A DNA stretch of 64,000 nt from CBDDGJ01 sp965199285. GTDB lineage: Bacteria; Pseudomonadota; Alphaproteobacteria; RS24. The DNA is taken from the NCBI GenBank assembly GCA_965199285.1, contig OZ240687.1, forward strand, positions 806,001 to 870,000, read 5' to 3'. Each line of letters starts with the position of its first letter. The first letter of the stretch is position 1. The position numbers and the translations under genes were made by a program. The notes below the pieces were generated by a model. It was given only the letters and a program-made list of their open reading frames with translations. It had not been told where the DNA came from and did no database searches. Positions 8,144 to 16,237 of the stretch are shown piece by piece.

Positions 8144-9616
8144 ATGCGTATTACAATAATAATGATCAGCATCATCACTGTGTCTATGGCTCTCCTCTGG
8201 GGTGGGTTTCAGTATATGACCCGCCCAATATCAACCGATGCGCCGCACCCCGCCTATACGGATAAGCCGAAGGAGACAATTACTTTAGGGCGCAAGATTC
8301 TCGCCCAAGAAAACCCTCTGCTACTGGCGCGGATTGCTAGCGGCGGGGCGTTTGGCGGCAAATGGTCGCGCCTTGCCGCAACCCAAATGCTAAGCCGTGA
8401 TGCCCGCATTTCCGATGCGATTCGTGATAAAACCGATATTCAGAAAATTGCCGAACATGTCTGGCTTATTCGCCTGCCGATTGTCAATGTCGGGGTGATT
8501 GAAACTGCAAACAGCCTAGTATTGATCGATAGCGGTTATGCGGCGGCAGGGCCTGTCATTAAAGAAAAACTACAACAAATTTCCGATAAGCCTGTTTCCC
8601 ATATTCTGATTTCACATTATCACATTGACCACGCATGGGGCGCTTGGGCATTTATGCAAGATAATCCGAGACCGATAATTATCGGGCATGAAAGGCTGGC
8701 AGATAATCTGCGCCGCCATATTCATTATGCTGGCCCATTATCTCACTATAATAATCAACCGCGCAAATTCTACCCGACAAGCGAGGCTGACCTCACCCTA
8801 CCCGATCAGAGCTTTACCGATGAAATGGTGCTGGATATTGGGGATGAAACGCTTCACCTTTTTGCCGCGCGCGGCGAAACCGATGACCAGTTTTATGTCT
8901 GGCTGCCTGAACGAAACGTGCTGTTCACGGCTGACTATTATCAGGGCTTTCTGCCCAATGCCGGTAATGGCAAGCGCGTACAGCGGCATCTTGACGAATG
9001 GGCAAATGCGATGCGCCATATGGCAAGCCTAAAGCCTGCCCATCTTGTCCCCATGCATGGGGGCGCAATTAGCGACCCGAAGCAGATTAATCATGTACTT
9101 AATTTGCATGCCGATGTTCTGTCGCATATTGTTGACTATGTGCGCGATGAGCTGAACGATTATAAGCGCCATGATCGTATTATCAGTGATTATCAATGGC
9201 CAGAAAAATTTGCCACAGAACCAAGCCTTGCCACCCCTTATGTGCGCCCCAAAGAGCTGGTGCGGATGGAACTAAAACGACAAAAGGGCTGGTGGGACGA
9301 TATTCCTAGCCATTATTACGCGCTCCCCTTTGAAAAAGAAGCGGCAGAAATTTTATATCTTGCCGGGGGGATCGATGCGCTGCTGGCACGCGGGCGAGCA
9401 CTAGGGGCAACAGATCCCCCAATGGCTGCTAAAATTGCCGATTGGGCAATTTATGCCGCGCCTGATCATCTCGCCGCGCATGAATTTGCGGTTGAAACCT
9501 ATATTGCCCGAATGCTGGATCGAACAACCCCAACCCAGGAGCTGCTTGTTTATTTCGATGCCGCCGCTTTCTCGCGCCAACGGATAGAAGAGATTAAGTC
9601 TCACCCTCAACCTTAG
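8144..9616 (+). CDS. Alkylsulfatase-like metallo-beta-lactamase-fold hydrolase, membrane-anchored or exported
   Basis: A 490-residue protein. Residues 1-25 form a hydrophobic export/anchor segment. The MBL core carries HYHIDH (H158, H160, D162, H163) and a later PMHGG histidine. After the core, the segment GWWDDIPSHYYALP, then ELAGG-like LAGGIDALL and YAAPDHLAAHEFA, matches the dimerisation region of BDS1/SdsA1-type alkylsulfatases. The C-terminal SCP2-like domain of full alkylsulfatases is missing, as the protein stops early. A role in cleaving a sulfate ester outside the cytoplasm is inferred; another hydrolase activity is possible. It overlaps the convergent MFS gene by 23 bases. Confidence 0.75.
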   Translation: MRITIIMISIITVSMALLWGGFQYMTRPISTDAPHPAYTDKPKETITLGRKILAQENPLLLARIASGGAFGGKWSRLAATQMLSRDARISDAIRDKTDIQKIAEHVWLIRLPIVNVGVIETANSLVLIDSGYAAAGPVIKEKLQQISDKPVSHILISHYHIDHAWGAWAFMQDNPRPIIIGHERLADNLRRHIHYAGPLSHYNNQPRKFYPTSEADLTLPDQSFTDEMVLDIGDETLHLFAARGETDDQFYVWLPERNVLFTADYYQGFLPNAGNGKRVQRHLDEWANAMRHMASLKPAHLVPMHGGAISDPKQINHVLNLHADVLSHIVDYVRDELNDYKRHDRIISDYQWPEKFATEPSLATPYVRPKELVRMELKRQKGWWDDIPSHYYALPFEKEAAEILYLAGGIDALLARGRALGATDPPMAAKIADWAIYAAPDHLAAHEFAVETYIARMLDRTTPTQELLVYFDAAAFSRQRIEEIKSHPQP

Positions 9617-10727
9617 GCGCGCGCATGTAAAAACCAAGCTGTAGCGCCGAAAAAACCAGAACCGTCATATAAAGTGGCAATGCGCCCGCGCTTTCCAATA
9701 TTGTGCCAGCCAAGCCACCGCCGCTCAAAATACTAATCCCAAACGCGGTTGTCACCAGAACCACCAGCCTATTGCTAGGATCAAATCTTGCAATCGCGGC
9801 GGTTTGGTAAAGGCAGCCAAGGGTAAAGCCAAATTCCCAAACCCAGGCGGCAATCATAAATTGCATAAAATTTTGTGCCTGCCATAACCCGATAACCCCG
9901 AACAATAAAATCAGGTAGCAATAGAGATGCGTCCGCTTAAAACCGAGCTTTATACCGATGAGCGCACCGGCAAACCCGGCTACCCCGCCAAGCAGTTTGA
10001 GAACCGAAAACAGCATACCAATTTCTTCATTTGAGGGTGAAAATTTTTGCCCAATATTGGCCAGAAACCCCCACATGCCAACATTGGCGGTTAGATAAAT
10101 GGTAAAAAACCCGACCGCTAGCCAGCCATATTTAGCCTGCTCCCATCCAGGGTAAGATTGTACCTGAACCGTTTCGGATGTTGTGCCATAAGCAGGCATA
10201 ATAAATGTACCAAGCCCTAGCAATAAGACCGCCAGCGCCAGACCATAGGCCGCGCCCTGATAACCATAATTTGCAATGAATAAAATCGGCAGCACAAATA
10301 GCAGGGCTGAAATTGTAATAAGCTCGACACTTAATCTCACCCCATAAGCCTGTTCAGGGTTGGGCATATCAGCCAGAATCCGCATGGTAAGGGCATGCAT
10401 CATGGCGCAGAAAAAGCCAAACATAACCCAACTCACATAAAGCATCGCGCCGCTCATATGGGCGGATAGGATAAATCCCCCCGCTGCCAGCCCACATATA
10501 ATGCGACTGGATTTTTTCCAGCTAAACCGATCAACCCATAAAGGGCCAGACAGCGTGCCTGCCAGGTAGCCTAAGCCGGTGCTAGAATAGAGAATGCCAA
10601 GTTCCGCTTCACCTAATTTCAAAGTTTCACCAACGGCATTGAGCATAAGCGGCATGGTATTAAACACCAGCCCGCCAATCGCCGATACCATCGACACCGT
10701 AATAATGATAATGAGTGGGTGTAACAT
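9594..10727 (-). CDS. MFS transporter
   Basis: A 377-residue membrane protein with about 12 hydrophobic segments, including a G-rich first helix and the loop WVDRFSWKKSSR between helices 2 and 3 in the place of the MFS signature. It is slightly short for the family. It lies 8 bases after the SDR at 10736-11614 and is the last gene of a minus-strand unit MFS-SDR-MFS. The substrate, probably the island compound or a product, cannot be read. Confidence 0.85.
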   Translation of the reverse strand: MLHPLIIIITVSMVSAIGGLVFNTMPLMLNAVGETLKLGEAELGILYSSTGLGYLAGTLSGPLWVDRFSWKKSSRIICGLAAGGFILSAHMSGAMLYVSWVMFGFFCAMMHALTMRILADMPNPEQAYGVRLSVELITISALLFVLPILFIANYGYQGAAYGLALAVLLLGLGTFIMPAYGTTSETVQVQSYPGWEQAKYGWLAVGFFTIYLTANVGMWGFLANIGQKFSPSNEEIGMLFSVLKLLGGVAGFAGALIGIKLGFKRTHLYCYLILLFGVIGLWQAQNFMQFMIAAWVWEFGFTLGCLYQTAAIARFDPSNRLVVLVTTAFGISILSGGGLAGTILESAGALPLYMTVLVFSALQLGFYMRAPKVEGET

Positions 10728-10735
10728 TTTTACGC

Positions 10736-11614
10736 CTAATAAACCGTAGCCGGATTGGGTGGATGCGGCGCGCCAAGCATGTCGCGATAAGAGGGCGGTT
10801 GCTTGCCATCCCGATCCGTTATACCGTAGCGATCTTTAGCGATTTCCGCCGTAATCAGCGTGTGGCCGCTAATATCTTCGGCCTTTTCATCGGCGTGGAT
10901 GGCGGCAATAATATCGGCAATAAATTGCGGTGTTTCGGCTGTTGCCATAAACTCTGTATATTGCTCGGGATGGACTTCGGCTGCAATCAGCGCCCGCTCG
11001 GTGATAAGCGGTCCCATCCATAATGACACAGCGGTGACCTGAAACGGCTTCAAATCGATCGCCATATCATGCGCCATTTTATCAATTCCGGCCTTTTGCG
11101 CGCCATAGGCAGGGCCGTGCATATAGCAGCTCGCGCCGAAACTTGAGCCCATAACAATAAGCCCAGATTTTTGCGCCGCCATAATCCGGCCAGCGTGCCA
11201 GCTTGCGACATAGGCGGAACGAAGCCCCACATCCATAATGCCTTGCGCGGATAACTCTTTTTCCCAAAAAGGCTTTTGAGCGATTAATTCATGATGAATA
11301 AAAGCCGCATTATTCACCAGAATATCAAGCCGCCCCTGTTCTTCCATAATTTGTGTAAATAGCGCTTCAACCTGTGCATCATCGCTATGATCACAAATAA
11401 CCGCAATGCCTTTACCGCCGGCTTTGCTCACCTCTTCTGCTGTTTCGGCAACCGTGCCGGGCAGGGGCGTGCCATCCCAATTTTTTACCTGCCCTGGTTG
11501 GGTGCTGCGCCCTGTCACATAAACGGTCATGCCCTGTTTACCTAGGCCAATCGCAATGCCTTTGCCTGCCCCTCGGCTCGCACCGGTTACAAGGGCAATT
11601 TTTGTCTCTGTCAT
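10736..11614 (-). CDS. Short-chain dehydrogenase/reductase
   Basis: A 292-residue SDR, longer than the classical 250. TGASRGAG is at residues 10-17, NNAA at 101-104, and S158/Y170/K174 form the catalytic set. An insertion at about residues 38-55 (RSTQPGQVKNWDGTPLPGT) between strand 2 and helix 3 is typical of a subgroup of SDRs with a GRST motif. AAAGGAG precedes the ATG. It sits between two MFS genes in one transcription unit. The substrate is unknown. Confidence 0.88.
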   Translation of the reverse strand: MTETKIALVTGASRGAGKGIAIGLGKQGMTVYVTGRSTQPGQVKNWDGTPLPGTVAETAEEVSKAGGKGIAVICDHSDDAQVEALFTQIMEEQGRLDILVNNAAFIHHELIAQKPFWEKELSAQGIMDVGLRSAYVASWHAGRIMAAQKSGLIVMGSSFGASCYMHGPAYGAQKAGIDKMAHDMAIDLKPFQVTAVSLWMGPLITERALIAAEVHPEQYTEFMATAETPQFIADIIAAIHADEKAEDISGHTLITAEIAKDRYGITDRDGKQPPSYRDMLGAPHPPNPATVY

Positions 11615-11660
11615 GATTATCTCCTTTTATCTTTCCAAATAGACAATAAGCCGTTTTGCC

Positions 11661-12962
11661 TTATTGGGTTACCTCGCGTAATAGAGTTTTGCTATCGTCT
11701 TCCTGGTTCCGGGCGGCCAGCAATAGAAATATCATCCCCGGAATACAGGCCAGCAGAATAATCAGAAGAGCATAGCGAATGGCTTGGGTTCCAAATTCAG
11801 CGGCAAAATAATCGGTCAGCACACCAACCGCCTGCACGCCGATAACCATGCCGGAAAAGACAATCCCAAAGCCCCAAATTGATGTGCCAATGGCGCGTAA
11901 TTGTGCTGGCAAAATATCCTGTAATGCTGCCTGCGTTGCTACAACCCAGCCGCCGCCACTAAGCCCGCCCAATATGATCAGAAGCGTCGCGATATTAATA
12001 TTAGAGGCCAAACATATGCCGATCATTGACAGCATAGACGTTACCACCCCAAGGGCGGCAAGACGAAGTGGCCAGCGCGGATCTTTTTGTGCCAGACGAT
12101 CACAAATCGTACCGATAATCACCGCCCCCAATAAACCAAACACCACGGCGGGCAAGCCATAACGTGTATTTGCTTCAATGGTTGAAAGATCAAATGCACG
12201 GGCAAATAAAGTCGGGGCCCATATCCCAAACCCATAGCCACCAATGCCGCTAAATGCCGTACCAAGAAAAATATATATGAAAGAACGTTTACGCCATAAG
12301 AGCAGCCAGCTTTGCAAAAATGAGAGCGCATTCCGGGCATCTTCAATATTGCCTTCATCCAGACGGCCGCGCACGGGTTCACGAATAGTGAACAGTGCCA
12401 CGAGTGCGAGCGCTATACCGGGCGCACCTAACACGATAAATGCAAACCGCCAATCATAAGCGGCTGCTAAAGCTGCGCCGCCTGATAGCCCAAGGATTTG
12501 TCCGAAATAAACCCCGAAATTCAAAACCGCAAATGCCAAAGCCCGCCGCCGCGGGGGGAAATAGTCGGACAAAATAGATAAGGCAGGAGCGATAAAAGCC
12601 GCCTCCCCTACCCCTACCCCGATGCGGGCAAGCGCAAACCAGCCCGGGGTTGCCGCATAGCCGGAAAGAACCGTAAATAAACTCCATAAAACCGCCCCGG
12701 CGACAATAATTCGTACCCGATTATAGCGGTCCGCAAAGCGCGCAATCGGGATTGCCAGTACGGTATAAATCATTGCAAAGGCAGGGCCTACCAATAATCC
12801 CATATAGCTATCAGAAACTGCAAAATCCTGTTTTATCAGCTCGAGCAAACCAGATGTCACCCAACGATCAGCGAGGTTGAGCATGTAAAGCAGCATTAGT
12901 ATAAACAGCACATACCAAGCATAAAAGCGCGATGGCAAGGCTTTGGATTTTATGTCACTCAT
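11661..12962 (-). CDS. MFS transporter, spinster-like
   Basis: A 433-residue, 12-helix permease. The loop ARFADRYNRVR is the MFS signature between helices 2 and 3, and ARIGVGVGEAAFIAPALSIL and YFPPRRRA are the pattern of spinster-like MFS proteins common in degradation clusters. TAGGAGGGG precedes the ATG. It is the first gene of the minus-strand MFS-SDR-MFS unit and diverges from the OYE gene; TGCGTA-type sites lie between them. It probably imports the substrate through the inner membrane after TonB uptake. Confidence 0.88.
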   Translation of the reverse strand: MSDIKSKALPSRFYAWYVLFILMLLYMLNLADRWVTSGLLELIKQDFAVSDSYMGLLVGPAFAMIYTVLAIPIARFADRYNRVRIIVAGAVLWSLFTVLSGYAATPGWFALARIGVGVGEAAFIAPALSILSDYFPPRRRALAFAVLNFGVYFGQILGLSGGAALAAAYDWRFAFIVLGAPGIALALVALFTIREPVRGRLDEGNIEDARNALSFLQSWLLLWRKRSFIYIFLGTAFSGIGGYGFGIWAPTLFARAFDLSTIEANTRYGLPAVVFGLLGAVIIGTICDRLAQKDPRWPLRLAALGVVTSMLSMIGICLASNINIATLLIILGGLSGGGWVVATQAALQDILPAQLRAIGTSIWGFGIVFSGMVIGVQAVGVLTDYFAAEFGTQAIRYALLIILLACIPGMIFLLLAARNQEDDSKTLLREVTQ

Positions 12963-12976
12963 AACCCCTCCTATTT

Positions 12977-13046
12977 TGCGTATTTACAATAGCATTATTT
13001 TGCGAAATTAAAACTATTTGTAGCCATTTTTTTGATTTTTCGTATT
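12977..13046. promoter_or_regulatory. TGCGTA-type operator sites between MFS and OYE genes
   Basis: TGCGTA at 12977-12982, TGCGAA at 13001-13006 and TTCGTA near 13040 lie in the 138-bp divergent region, with an AGCCAT stretch near 13022 also seen at the other sites. The DNA is AT-rich. The sites are looser than in the other three regions. Confidence 0.4.
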
Positions 13047-13100
13047 TTTATAGATTTATTTTGTGAATATTATATAATCGTGAAAATAGCAGGAGAGGAT

Positions 13101-14342
13101 ATGGCACGTAAAAAACCCACTTCATTTAAGAAACCCCGGTCATTTAAAAAATGGAAGCTCGGCAAACTGCCCCTTAAAAACCGCATTATCAAAGCCGCAA
13201 CTTTTGAGGGGCTTACCAAGGGCAGCATGCCGGGAGACAAGCTAGGCGATTTTCACGAAAAATTTGCCGCCGGTGGCAGTGGTGTCGTGACCGTTGCTTA
13301 TGGCGCTGTTAATCAGGATGCGCGTACATTTGACGATCAGATGTGTGTGCAGGAAGATGCGGTGATTGCGGAGCTGAAAAAAATCACCAGCAGAATTAAA
13401 GCGCATGGGGCGGCCGCGTCTATTCAGCTGGCGCATTGCGGTTCACAGACAAAATATTCCGGGCTTTCTGGTAAGCCTTTCGCGAAGAGTGCAAAATGGG
13501 GGCTTAACCTTTATGGTCTGTTTAGCGGCATCCCCTTTATTCGCCCCTTGCGCGAGGCTGAAATCCTACAGATTATTGAAGATTATGGCAGCGCGGCGGC
13601 TCGCGCTGTTGAGGCAGGGTTTGATATTATTGAATTACATATGGGACATGGCTATTTATTTAGCCAGTTTCTCTCACCGGCCGTAAACAAGCGGAAGGAT
13701 CGCTGGGGGGGAACGATTGAAAATCGCGCCCGTTTTGGTCGCATGGCGATCCAGAAAGTGCGTGAACAGATTGGTGATGCCGTACCGATTATCGTCAAAC
13801 TTAATGTTGAAGATGGCTTTAAGGGCGGTCTTACCACCGAAGATGCGATTGAGGTTGCAAAAATGATTGAAAGCGATGGGGCGGCGACCATGCTGGTTTT
13901 AACCGGCGGCTTTAGCTCAAAAAACCCGATGTTTTTCTTCCGCGGCCCCTCTTTTATTACCCCGCTTATTGAACAGCAAAAGAATTTCATTGGCCGCATG
14001 GCTTATTCGCTTGCAGCCCGCAATTTTCCTGATCTACCGTTTCAGGAAATGTATTTTCTTGAACAGGCACGCAAATTTCGCGCTGTTCTTTCAATGCCGA
14101 TTGGTCTGGTCGGCGGGATTAAATCTCTTGCCAGCTTTGAAACTGTTATTGCGGAGGGTTTTGACGCCATTGTACTTGGGCGAACCTTGATCCATGAACC
14201 AAACCTGCCAAATTTATATGAAACGGGTGTACAAACAGAAAGTGGCTGCATAACATGTAACCGTTGCGTCGCGCATATAGACGGAGATGCAGGGGTGATA
14301 TGTCCGATGCGCCAGGAATTGGAACAGACCGCAGCAGCTTAA
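13101..14342 (+). CDS. NADH:flavin oxidoreductase (old yellow enzyme family) with C-terminal Cys cluster
   Basis: A 413-residue FMN TIM-barrel protein started at the ATG at 13101, which has AGGAGAGG just upstream; an earlier in-frame ATG at 13032 has none. The active-site motif HMGHGYL puts H180 and H183 in place, followed by the substrate-loop NKRKDRWGG. C383, C386, C389 and C401 near the C-terminus resemble the 4Fe-4S ligands of 2,4-dienoyl-CoA reductase-type relatives, but the FAD domain that follows there is absent. It likely reduces an activated C=C bond. The N-terminus is very basic. It leads the OYE-Rieske-SDR-amidohydrolase unit. Confidence 0.85.
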   Translation: MARKKPTSFKKPRSFKKWKLGKLPLKNRIIKAATFEGLTKGSMPGDKLGDFHEKFAAGGSGVVTVAYGAVNQDARTFDDQMCVQEDAVIAELKKITSRIKAHGAAASIQLAHCGSQTKYSGLSGKPFAKSAKWGLNLYGLFSGIPFIRPLREAEILQIIEDYGSAAARAVEAGFDIIELHMGHGYLFSQFLSPAVNKRKDRWGGTIENRARFGRMAIQKVREQIGDAVPIIVKLNVEDGFKGGLTTEDAIEVAKMIESDGAATMLVLTGGFSSKNPMFFFRGPSFITPLIEQQKNFIGRMAYSLAARNFPDLPFQEMYFLEQARKFRAVLSMPIGLVGGIKSLASFETVIAEGFDAIVLGRTLIHEPNLPNLYETGVQTESGCITCNRCVAHIDGDAGVICPMRQELEQTAAA

Positions 14343-14358
14343 ATGGAAAGGAAATAAT

Positions 14359-15414
14359 ATGGCAACGACAAAAGATTATGGATTGGGTGAGTTTACCTTC
14401 CCGCGCGGCTGGTTTATGGTCGGCGAAAGCCGTGAGGCAACCAGCAAGCCAGCATCGCTACGTTATTTCGGGCAAGATTTAGTGATGTATCGTGGCAATA
14501 GCGGCCGCGTGGTGGTGATGGAAGCCTATTGCCCGCATATGGGCACTCACCTAGGTAATAATGAAACCTCTTATGTGGTTCTTGATGGCCAGCAAATTGA
14601 CGGCGATGGAATTCGCTGCCCGTATCATGGCTGGCGGTTTAATGCGGATGGAAAATGCGATGATATACCTTATTCGCCGGCTCCGATTCCCGAAAAAGCC
14701 TGCATCAAGAGCTGGCCGGTAGAAGAATGGGGCGGCTGTATTTTTGTCTGGAATGATGAAGAAAATGGCGAACCAGATTTTGATATGCCGCCCCTGCCGG
14801 AATGGGATGATCCTGATTGGGTACAGTGGAAGCCTGATCATCTCGGTGTTTTGGAATGCCATCCGCAAGAAATTATCGATAATATTACCGATAAGGCGCA
14901 TCTTGGTCCTATTCATGGCTCTTCGGATATGCAGTATTTTGAGAGCGAGTTCAAAGACCATATTGTGCGCCAACGTTTGGCCGCCGGGCATCGCACGCTG
15001 GCGGATGATATACTCTATAATGACACATGGTATACGGGGCCTGGCATTTTAATGTCACGTATGGAGGGGCATCATCCCTCACTCATGCTCATCACGCATA
15101 CACCGGTTGAAGATGGAACGGTAAGAGCCTGGCATGCTCTGCTGGTGAAAGCCGATAATGAAGCCACCGCCCGCGAATATCAGGAAGGCAGTCGCCTTGC
15201 CTTTATGCAAGATTTCGATATTTGGGCGAATAAGCGCCCCTGTTTTCAAGTCATGCAGGTGATCGGGGATGGCCCTTTCAACAAAGCGCGGCAATGGTAT
15301 CAGCAATTTTATAATCCGCGCAGCAAGGCGAAGAATTATCAGGCCAAAGTGAATGGCACACAAATCACCAAGGGGACGAAACGCGACCCTTGGGATGTAA
15401 GTGCCGCCGAATAA
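14359..15414 (+). CDS. Rieske non-heme iron oxygenase, KshA-like alpha subunit
   Basis: A 351-residue oxygenase. The Rieske [2Fe-2S] ligands are C58-P-H60 and C87-x2-H90; the mononuclear iron site is N175-x2-D178-x2-H181-x4-H186, all intact. Small size and no beta-subunit gene nearby fit a KshA-type or related monooxygenase that hydroxylates a ring or side chain of a polycyclic compound. It needs a reductase, and none is encoded in the window. It lies 16 bases after the OYE gene and immediately before an SDR. Assignment to 3-ketosteroid 9-alpha-hydroxylase is a suggestion only. Confidence 0.88.
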   Translation: MATTKDYGLGEFTFPRGWFMVGESREATSKPASLRYFGQDLVMYRGNSGRVVVMEAYCPHMGTHLGNNETSYVVLDGQQIDGDGIRCPYHGWRFNADGKCDDIPYSPAPIPEKACIKSWPVEEWGGCIFVWNDEENGEPDFDMPPLPEWDDPDWVQWKPDHLGVLECHPQEIIDNITDKAHLGPIHGSSDMQYFESEFKDHIVRQRLAAGHRTLADDILYNDTWYTGPGILMSRMEGHHPSLMLITHTPVEDGTVRAWHALLVKADNEATAREYQEGSRLAFMQDFDIWANKRPCFQVMQVIGDGPFNKARQWYQQFYNPRSKAKNYQAKVNGTQITKGTKRDPWDVSAAE

Positions 15415-16206
15415 ATGCGGAAGCTTAGTGTTATTACCGGCGCGGCCAGTGGTATAGGGGCGGCGCTTGTCGCCCATGCGCAGGGGCTGGGGCATTGCGT
15501 GATTGCCTGTGATATTGATGAGGCCGCCCTTGCTGGATTGGATGATGCTGATCTGGATAATCCCATTGACAAACGCATATTGGATGTCACCGACGCGGCC
15601 GCTTTTCAAAGCCTTATCGATGATATCGTAAAAACTTATGGCGCGGTTGATTATCTATTTAACAATGCCGGGATAATGTATCCCGGTACAATCGGCAAGC
15701 AGGATTTGGTGCAATTCCGCCAGCTTATTGAGGTTAATTTTTTCGGTGTCTTAAATGGTGTTTATGCCGTCTTGCCGCATATGCAAAAACGGGCGACAGC
15801 CGCCCATATCATTAATACGGCCTCGATTGCTGGGCTGGTTACCTCGCCCCTATTTGCCGCTTATAATGCTTCCAAACATGCGGTTGTCGCTCTCTCCGAG
15901 ACCTTGGCTTATGAGCTGGATGAAAGCCCCATAGATGTTTCTGTTATTTGCCCGGGGCCCGTTGCCACCAATATTATGCAAGCGCGCGACGATCAGGTGA
16001 GTGATGAGATTAAGGGCTTAATGCACGCCATGCATAAGCGCACCAATGAAATTGGCATGCCGCCTGCGGCACTTGCAAAATTTATTTTTGAAGAAATTGC
16101 AAAAGGCCAGTTCTGGATTTTACCACATGCTGACCAGTTACATCGTATTCCCAAAAAAGCAGAGGCGATTATCACCCGCACCAACCCTAAATTTGAAGCC
16201 TGGTGA
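15415..16206 (+). CDS. Short-chain dehydrogenase/reductase
   Basis: A 263-residue classical SDR with TGAASGIG at residues 8-15, NNAG at 83-86 and the catalytic S137, Y150, K154. Its ATG directly follows the Rieske oxygenase stop, and no ribosome site is seen, so translation is probably coupled. It is likely to oxidise the alcohol made by the oxygenase, an inference from position. Confidence 0.9.
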   Translation: MRKLSVITGAASGIGAALVAHAQGLGHCVIACDIDEAALAGLDDADLDNPIDKRILDVTDAAAFQSLIDDIVKTYGAVDYLFNNAGIMYPGTIGKQDLVQFRQLIEVNFFGVLNGVYAVLPHMQKRATAAHIINTASIAGLVTSPLFAAYNASKHAVVALSETLAYELDESPIDVSVICPGPVATNIMQARDDQVSDEIKGLMHAMHKRTNEIGMPPAALAKFIFEEIAKGQFWILPHADQLHRIPKKAEAIITRTNPKFEAW

Positions 16207-16237
16207 TTGAGGTTCGATCAGGGATGGGAGATAAGAC

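Noticed and set aside
15079..15609. 176-codon minus-strand frame over the Rieske/SDR junction
   Set aside because: Antisense shadow of two clear genes with intact active sites.
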